Positions 54,258-58,249 of a DNA stretch of 58,249 bases are shown here, piece by piece. The position numbers and the translations under genes are program-made. Source of the stretch: UBA1738 sp045580145 (GTDB lineage: Bacteria > Bacillota > Clostridia > UBA1381); assembly GCA_045580145.1 (NCBI GenBank), contig JAZNNI010000124.1:1-58249 (forward strand), written 5' to 3'. The first letter of the stretch is position 1. Every line of letters starts with the position of its first letter. Under the pieces are notes generated by a model. That model searched no databases, was not told the origin of the DNA, and saw nothing but the letters and a program-made list of their open reading frames with translations.

Positions 54258-55943
54258 ATGAAAAAAGAAGCTTACATTGATTTGATGGATAGTGTTTTGT
54301 CGGCATATTCAGAAGGGCACATAAAAAGATATATAGAAAATGTCAAAGAAAACAAGTTGCAGGAGCATGGGTTTCCAAGGCTTACAGCAAATCTTGGCAT
54401 ACTAATTGCATATGGCAGAAAATCCGAGTATAAAAATGAATTTCTTATTATGATGGATTTGTGCTGCGATCAAATACCATACGCGAAAGTATGGAGTGGT
54501 GATGTCGGTAATGACTTTGCTGTCAAGGAGATTATATTTTGCTTATTAGAGATTGAAAAAGCAAAGGTTTTTGACAAAAGTATTACTGACAACTGGAGAA
54601 AAAAGTTAGCTTTAATAAATATACAGGACACATATAGTGTAATAGCGCCAACACCGCTTGCACCGGTGGGGAACTGGGCAGCCTTTGGTGCTGCAAGCGA
54701 GCAACTCAGAAAATACTCAGGGATAGCAGATGAGAGCGATTTTATTGAGCACCAAATCCTGTCTCAGCTTTTCTCATTTGACGAAAATGGAATGTATATG
54801 GATCCACACGAGCCAATGGTTTATGATTTTGTGACAAGAGTGCAGCTTGCTATGGCACTTTATTTTGGATTTGACGGAAAAGGAAGACGGGAGCTTGAAG
54901 AAAAACTGTTAAAATCAGCAGATATCACTCTTAAGATGCAATCGGTCACAGGCGAAATCCCCTATGGCGGAAGAAGTGGCCAGTTCCTTCACAATGAGGC
55001 AACGTTTGCATCGCTATGCGAATTTTACGCAAGTTTTTTTGCAAAATGTGGTGATTTGGAAAAAGCCGGCGAGTTTAAGAGTGCCGCACAGCTTGCTGTC
55101 GGCAATGTTATGAAATGGCTTAAAGAGGGCGAAATGCGCCACGTCAAAAATCATTATGATAAAGACAGTATGTTTGGCTGTGAAACATATGCTTATTTTG
55201 ATAAATATATGATAACTGCTGCATCTTTCTTTTATGCTGCCTATCTGTTTGCAGACGATAATATATCAAAAACAGGATGTCCTGCCGAAAAAGGGAAGTA
55301 TATTTGCAGTACAAGCCATAAATTCCATAAAACGATGTGTAAATTTGGTGAGTATTTTGTCGAGATTGATACCTTGGCAGATATGAATTATGATGCAAGC
55401 GGAATTGGAAGGATACATAAAAAAGATGCGCCTTCAGCAATATGTTTATCAATGCCATTTGCGCAAGCTCCGTCTTATGGAATTGACATTGAAAACCCGT
55501 CTCCGTTTTCTGTTTGTGCGGGTATAAGGACTGATGCTGGCTATATTTATACCTATGACCGAAACACTGAATACAAACTCATAAAAAAGGAAATAACAGA
55601 CAGTTTTGTGTCGGTTCGGTTTGAATGTAGGCTGGGAGAAAAATATTCCATAACTGAAAGTTGTATGATTACTGAAGACGGAGTTACAATCGAAGCTATG
55701 GGAAACGGTGATGTTGAAATACTTTTCCCTGCATTTGATTTTGACGGAAAAACATACACCGACATTCGTATCGCAGAGAAAAATGTTGCTGTGTCATATA
55801 AAGGATTTGAATGTCGCTATACGACAGATGGTACTGTTTCAGATAAAAATTTAGTGATTGCAAACAGAAATGGACATTACAAAGGCTTTGTCGCTATGGG
55901 TAGAGACAAAGTCACATTAAAAATCAGCATTGAAAAAGTGTGA
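54258..55943 (+). CDS. alpha/alpha-toroid plus beta-sandwich protein, possible polysaccharide lyase or glycosidase
   Basis: 561 aa, not assigned to a family with certainty. Residues about 1-350 are helical repeats typical of an (alpha/alpha) toroid, with a GGRSGQFLHNEAT segment near residue 237 that looks like an active-site strand. Residues about 365-561 are beta-rich. The layout recalls heparinase II/III-type and other toroid lyases, but no hallmark motif is present. No signal peptide. Probably acts on uronate-containing oligosaccharides brought in by this operon. GGGG site before ATG. Confidence 0.6.
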   Translation: MKKEAYIDLMDSVLSAYSEGHIKRYIENVKENKLQEHGFPRLTANLGILIAYGRKSEYKNEFLIMMDLCCDQIPYAKVWSGDVGNDFAVKEIIFCLLEIEKAKVFDKSITDNWRKKLALINIQDTYSVIAPTPLAPVGNWAAFGAASEQLRKYSGIADESDFIEHQILSQLFSFDENGMYMDPHEPMVYDFVTRVQLAMALYFGFDGKGRRELEEKLLKSADITLKMQSVTGEIPYGGRSGQFLHNEATFASLCEFYASFFAKCGDLEKAGEFKSAAQLAVGNVMKWLKEGEMRHVKNHYDKDSMFGCETYAYFDKYMITAASFFYAAYLFADDNISKTGCPAEKGKYICSTSHKFHKTMCKFGEYFVEIDTLADMNYDASGIGRIHKKDAPSAICLSMPFAQAPSYGIDIENPSPFSVCAGIRTDAGYIYTYDRNTEYKLIKKEITDSFVSVRFECRLGEKYSITESCMITEDGVTIEAMGNGDVEILFPAFDFDGKTYTDIRIAEKNVAVSYKGFECRYTTDGTVSDKNLVIANRNGHYKGFVAMGRDKVTLKISIEKV

Positions 55944-55958
55944 TACAGGAGTGATATT

Positions 55959-56684
55959 ATGTTTGATGGCAAGAATAAAGCACTTACGTTCAGCTATGAT
56001 GACGGAATTAAGCAGGATATACGTCTTATAAACATTCTTAATAAGTATAATTTAAAGGCAACCTTCAACATTAATTCCGGACTTCTGGGGAAGAGCGGAA
56101 TATTGGATTATGACGGAAAGAAATTGGATTTTGTGAGAAATAATCCAGAGGATGTGAAGTATATATACGAGGGACACGAGGTTGCGGCACATACTCTTAC
56201 ACATCCCAATCTTGTTAATATTAAAGATGATGACGAGGTTCTGCGTCAGGTCGAAGAGGATAGGATTAACCTTTCCGAAATGGTGGGGTATGAGGTTAAA
56301 GGAATGGCATACCCAGGGGGAGATATTAACTGTGATAAACGTGTGGCTGATATTATAAAAAACAATACTCCAATAAAATATGCGAGGACTGTGGACGTAA
56401 CAAAAACCTTTGAGCCATATGGTGATTTGTATCAGTACAAGCCGACTTTGAGTAATTTCTGGAATTGGGAAATACTTTTTCAAATGGGAAAAGAATTTTT
56501 AGAACTAAAAACAGACTCTCCAAAAGTTTTTTATATATGGGGTCATACATATGAATTTGATATATTCCCTGAGCGCTGGAAACTTTTTGAGGAGTTCTGC
56601 GAAATGATGAGCGGTAGGACCGATATTTTTTATGGTACAAACATAGAAGTACTGAAGCCGTGCAACCAAGAAAAACTGACATAG
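55959..56684 (+). CDS. NodB-fold polysaccharide deacetylase
   Basis: 241 aa. Motif 1 TFSYDDG (catalytic Asp14, metal Asp15), motif 2 HTLTHPN (metal His78, His82) and motif 3 YPGG near residue 122, as in carbohydrate esterase 4. Removes acetyl groups from sugars. No signal peptide, so it probably deacetylates imported oligosaccharides before glycosidase action. Last gene of the operon, before a terminator. Confidence 0.85.
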   Translation: MFDGKNKALTFSYDDGIKQDIRLINILNKYNLKATFNINSGLLGKSGILDYDGKKLDFVRNNPEDVKYIYEGHEVAAHTLTHPNLVNIKDDDEVLRQVEEDRINLSEMVGYEVKGMAYPGGDINCDKRVADIIKNNTPIKYARTVDVTKTFEPYGDLYQYKPTLSNFWNWEILFQMGKEFLELKTDSPKVFYIWGHTYEFDIFPERWKLFEEFCEMMSGRTDIFYGTNIEVLKPCNQEKLT

Positions 56685-56705
56685 AAAAAATAATAATTAA
56701 GTATG

Positions 56706-56736
56706 AAAAAACGGTTGGGAAATCCCAACCGTTTTT
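56706..56736. terminator. bidirectional terminator between the operon and the dockerin cluster
   Basis: 13-bp perfect stem AAAAACGGTTGGG (707-719) / CCCAACCGTTTTT (724-736) with loop AAAT. T runs occur on both strands. Confidence 0.94.
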
Positions 56737-56763
56737 AGAATCATTCTTTAAATTGACTGTTGA

Positions 56764-56943
56764 TTACCACTCGAATTCAACAAAAGTTGACTGTTCTGTA
56801 GCACCTGTCTTGAGGTACTCTGTGTAGATGCTGTCAGCTGTGCCTGTAAGCTCAGACTTAGTTCCTGCAACACCACTTGCTGTGATAATATCTTCAACAT
56901 TAAACTTTGTCAATTCGATAGATGGCTTAACATAATTTTTCAT
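56764..56943 (-). CDS. small peptide of unknown function (59 aa)
   Basis: Start at the ATG preceded by AGGAGG; a longer frame upstream overlaps the next gene and lacks a site. The sequence begins with the YVKPSIELTKFNVEDIITASG pattern (first 20 residues shown by key residues Pro7, Glu10, Phe14, Glu17-Asp18, Ser23-Gly24), seen in small Clostridia proteins of unknown role, followed by a Thr/Ser/Gly-rich part ending FVEFEW. No signal peptide or membrane helix. It sits 25 bases after the exported protein, last in the minus-strand cluster. Confidence 0.65.
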   Translation of the reverse strand: MKNYVKPSIELTKFNVEDIITASGVAGTKSELTGTADSIYTEYLKTGATEQSTFVEFEW

Positions 56944-56968
56944 TCTTATTGTCCTCCTCTTTCTCGAA

Positions 56969-57928
56969 TTATTCAGCTGGAGCATCTGTGTAGCCGATGC
57001 TCATTGTAAGGTTAGCAAGACCTGTTTTTAGAGACTTAACAATAAGAGCAAATGAGATGTCATCATTAACTTCCTTGTTGTTTAAGTTAAGCTCTCTTGT
57101 TACGCTCTTTGTACCATCTGTAAATGTAACCTTGTAGTTGATACCCTTTGATACGTTTTCAATCTTAACGTTGTTCCAAACCTTACCGTTCCAAACTTCA
57201 CCCTCGTCGTTTGCAGGTAATGTGATAACTTCAGAAGCAGCATCTGTACCTGTGATTACAGGTGTTGTTGGTTCTGGAGCAGCTGTGCCAAGTGTAATTT
57301 TCGCTACATTCATCTTTAAGTTGTCCCCGTAGTATTCTGCACTAACAGTTGATGCGTCATCAAATGGGCACAATGCTATCATTGTTTCTGAACCAGTTGA
57401 TTTTCTATATGTTATATCTATTGACTCACCCTCTGCTACATACCATATTGTATAAATCAAAGGATATGTTTCTCCTGGATTAGCATAATCCGTTACAGTG
57501 CTAGGATAAGGGAAGTAGCCATCACCACCTGATTTCGTAAAATTTAAAGCATCCTGCTCAAACATAAATGGTACTACAGTAGCGTCCCAAGTTTTGTATA
57601 CTCCATTCTTTGCTGCTGGTCGTGAACTTGGTAGTTTAAAAGAAGATGGCTCAACCTTACTTGCATCTGAAATATTCCAAGCGATAGTGATTGCCTGGAA
57701 TGCATCGTTAGTCAAATCAAATCCATCCAAAGTATAATATACCAAGTATCTATCATAACCTTCTTTTTCGTCTATATCAGTGTATAATGCTGCATTTTCC
57801 TCTACATTTATTGTATAAACATTTAATGTAGGCTCAGTTGCAGCAGATACAACATTGCTTAGAGCAACAAACATAGTTGATGCAATAGCAAGAGTTGTAA
57901 TAAAAGAAACAAGTTTTCTTAGTTTCAT
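56969..57928 (-). CDS. exported protein of unknown function, beta-rich
   Basis: 319 aa. Signal peptide about 1-29 (KLRK start, hydrophobic core, VSA-A cleavage). The mature part is beta-rich and unassigned (about 30-215), then a Pro/Thr linker (EPTTPVITG) and a second beta domain. ATG with AGGAGG site. It is 17 bases after the dockerin-repeat gene, so both are probably co-transcribed from outside the window. It may be a cell-surface or matrix protein. Confidence 0.75.
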   Translation of the reverse strand: MKLRKLVSFITTLAIASTMFVALSNVVSAATEPTLNVYTINVEENAALYTDIDEKEGYDRYLVYYTLDGFDLTNDAFQAITIAWNISDASKVEPSSFKLPSSRPAAKNGVYKTWDATVVPFMFEQDALNFTKSGGDGYFPYPSTVTDYANPGETYPLIYTIWYVAEGESIDITYRKSTGSETMIALCPFDDASTVSAEYYGDNLKMNVAKITLGTAAPEPTTPVITGTDAASEVITLPANDEGEVWNGKVWNNVKIENVSKGINYKVTFTDGTKSVTRELNLNNKEVNDDISFALIVKSLKTGLANLTMSIGYTDAPAE

Positions 57929-57945
57929 TGTATTATCCTCCTAAA

Positions 57946-58249
57946 TTATTTTATAGTTACTGTATAAGGTTCTCCAACTTTATACGTTTTTCCTGTTGCA
58001 GTATCAGTATATTCATTGTACTTATTTGCAACAGAAACTAAGGCTGCAAGAGCATCCGTACTGTTAATATTTCCGTCAAGAGTTAAATCTCCCCACTTAA
58101 TATTATCATAGGTCTCTCCTATTTTTAACACTTTTCCTGTTGCAGTATCAGTATATTCATTGTACTTATTTGCAACAGAAACTAAGGCTGCAAGAGCATC
58201 CGTACTGTTAATATTTCCGTCAAGAGTTAAATCTCCCCACTTAATATTA
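57946..58249 (-). CDS. dockerin-repeat protein, 3' end only
   Basis: The open frame runs off the window end, so the N-terminus and any catalytic domain are not visible. The C-terminal about 100 residues hold two calcium-loop segments (GDLTLDGNINSTDALAALV) of the type I dockerin type, with Asp at loop positions 1, 5 and 12 (position 3 is Thr). Dockerins bind cohesins in multi-enzyme complexes. The two segments are identical copies (see repeat). Confidence 0.8.
   Translation of the reverse strand, partial: NIKWGDLTLDGNINSTDALAALVSVANKYNEYTDTATGKVLKIGETYDNIKWGDLTLDGNINSTDALAALVSVANKYNEYTDTATGKTYKVGEPYTVTIK
57988..58249. repeat. 144-bp tandem repeat, dockerin-like segments
   Basis: Bases 57988-58105 and 58132-58249 are identical over all 118 visible bases, offset 144 bp (48 codons). 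They encode identical dockerin-like segments separated by an IGETY-type linker. More copies may lie beyond the window end. Confidence 0.95.

Noticed and set aside
1..58249. CRISPR array, transposase, integrase, phage genes or sulfatases
   Set aside because: I looked for short repeated spacers, transposase or integrase motifs and sulfatase signatures and found none. The two DNA repeats are in-frame domain duplications.

Overview
The window looks like the chromosome of a low-GC, anaerobic Clostridia-type Bacillota, probably a gut or rumen fibre degrader. This is inferred from strong AGGAGG-type ribosome sites, tRNAs with encoded CCA, S-layer homology (SLH) anchors, a sugar ABC importer (CUT1 type) without its own ATPase, AraC regulators beside each sugar operon, and dockerin-like repeats at the right edge. 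Apart from two tRNA genes at the left end, nearly everything is carbohydrate acquisition and breakdown: a large Gram-positive polysaccharide utilisation region of about 56 kb.

Layout. 1-180: tRNA-Gln (partial), tRNA-Lys and a terminator. 461-5743 (minus): uronate operon with a heparinase II/III-type lyase, GH88 unsaturated glucuronyl hydrolase, a beta-sandwich/KduI fusion and a KduD-like dehydrogenase; a divergent AraC gene faces it. 6779-12014: AraC gene divergent from a GH20-like, GH113-like, TIM-barrel and SIS-domain operon. 12192-13640: GH28-like beta-helix enzyme. 13662-18606 and 18756-23819: two paralogous cassettes, each a divergent AraC gene plus three Gfo/Idh/MocA-type proteins (one a short, atypical form) and one sugar isomerase/epimerase-fold protein. 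24022-25821 (minus): ADP-ribosylglycohydrolase-like enzyme with an extra C-terminal beta region. 26022-56684: solute-binding lipoprotein, five large exported proteins (two SLH proteins, a GH39-like/CBM9/SLH enzyme, a GH39-like enzyme and a four-repeat protein), two permeases, GH78-like, AraC, GH36, a fucose/arabinose-type isomerase, FGGY kinase, class II aldolase, an alpha/alpha-toroid-like protein and a NodB-fold deacetylase. 56764-58249 (minus): a small peptide, an exported protein and a partial dockerin-repeat protein.

How it fits together (inference). Surface-anchored glycosidases cut a complex acidic polysaccharide. The binding protein and permeases import oligosaccharides using a shared ATPase encoded elsewhere. 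Intracellular GH78, GH36, GH88 and other enzymes release monomers. KduI/KduD handle unsaturated uronates, and the isomerase-kinase-aldolase trio handles a second sugar. The two Gfo/Idh/MocA plus isomerase cassettes resemble the oxidise-then-eliminate (keto-glycoside) route.

The most distinctive directly visible signals are: an identical tandem operator/promoter layout (two half-sites 21 bp apart, -10 exactly 36 bp from the second half-site) before the solute-binding gene and the large repeat-protein gene; a KduI fusion with an apparent ATT start and an internal ribosome site; an 822-bp tandem duplication; short Gfo-like proteins that lack the usual motifs; and a GH20-like protein whose catalytic Asp-Glu is Asp-Lys.
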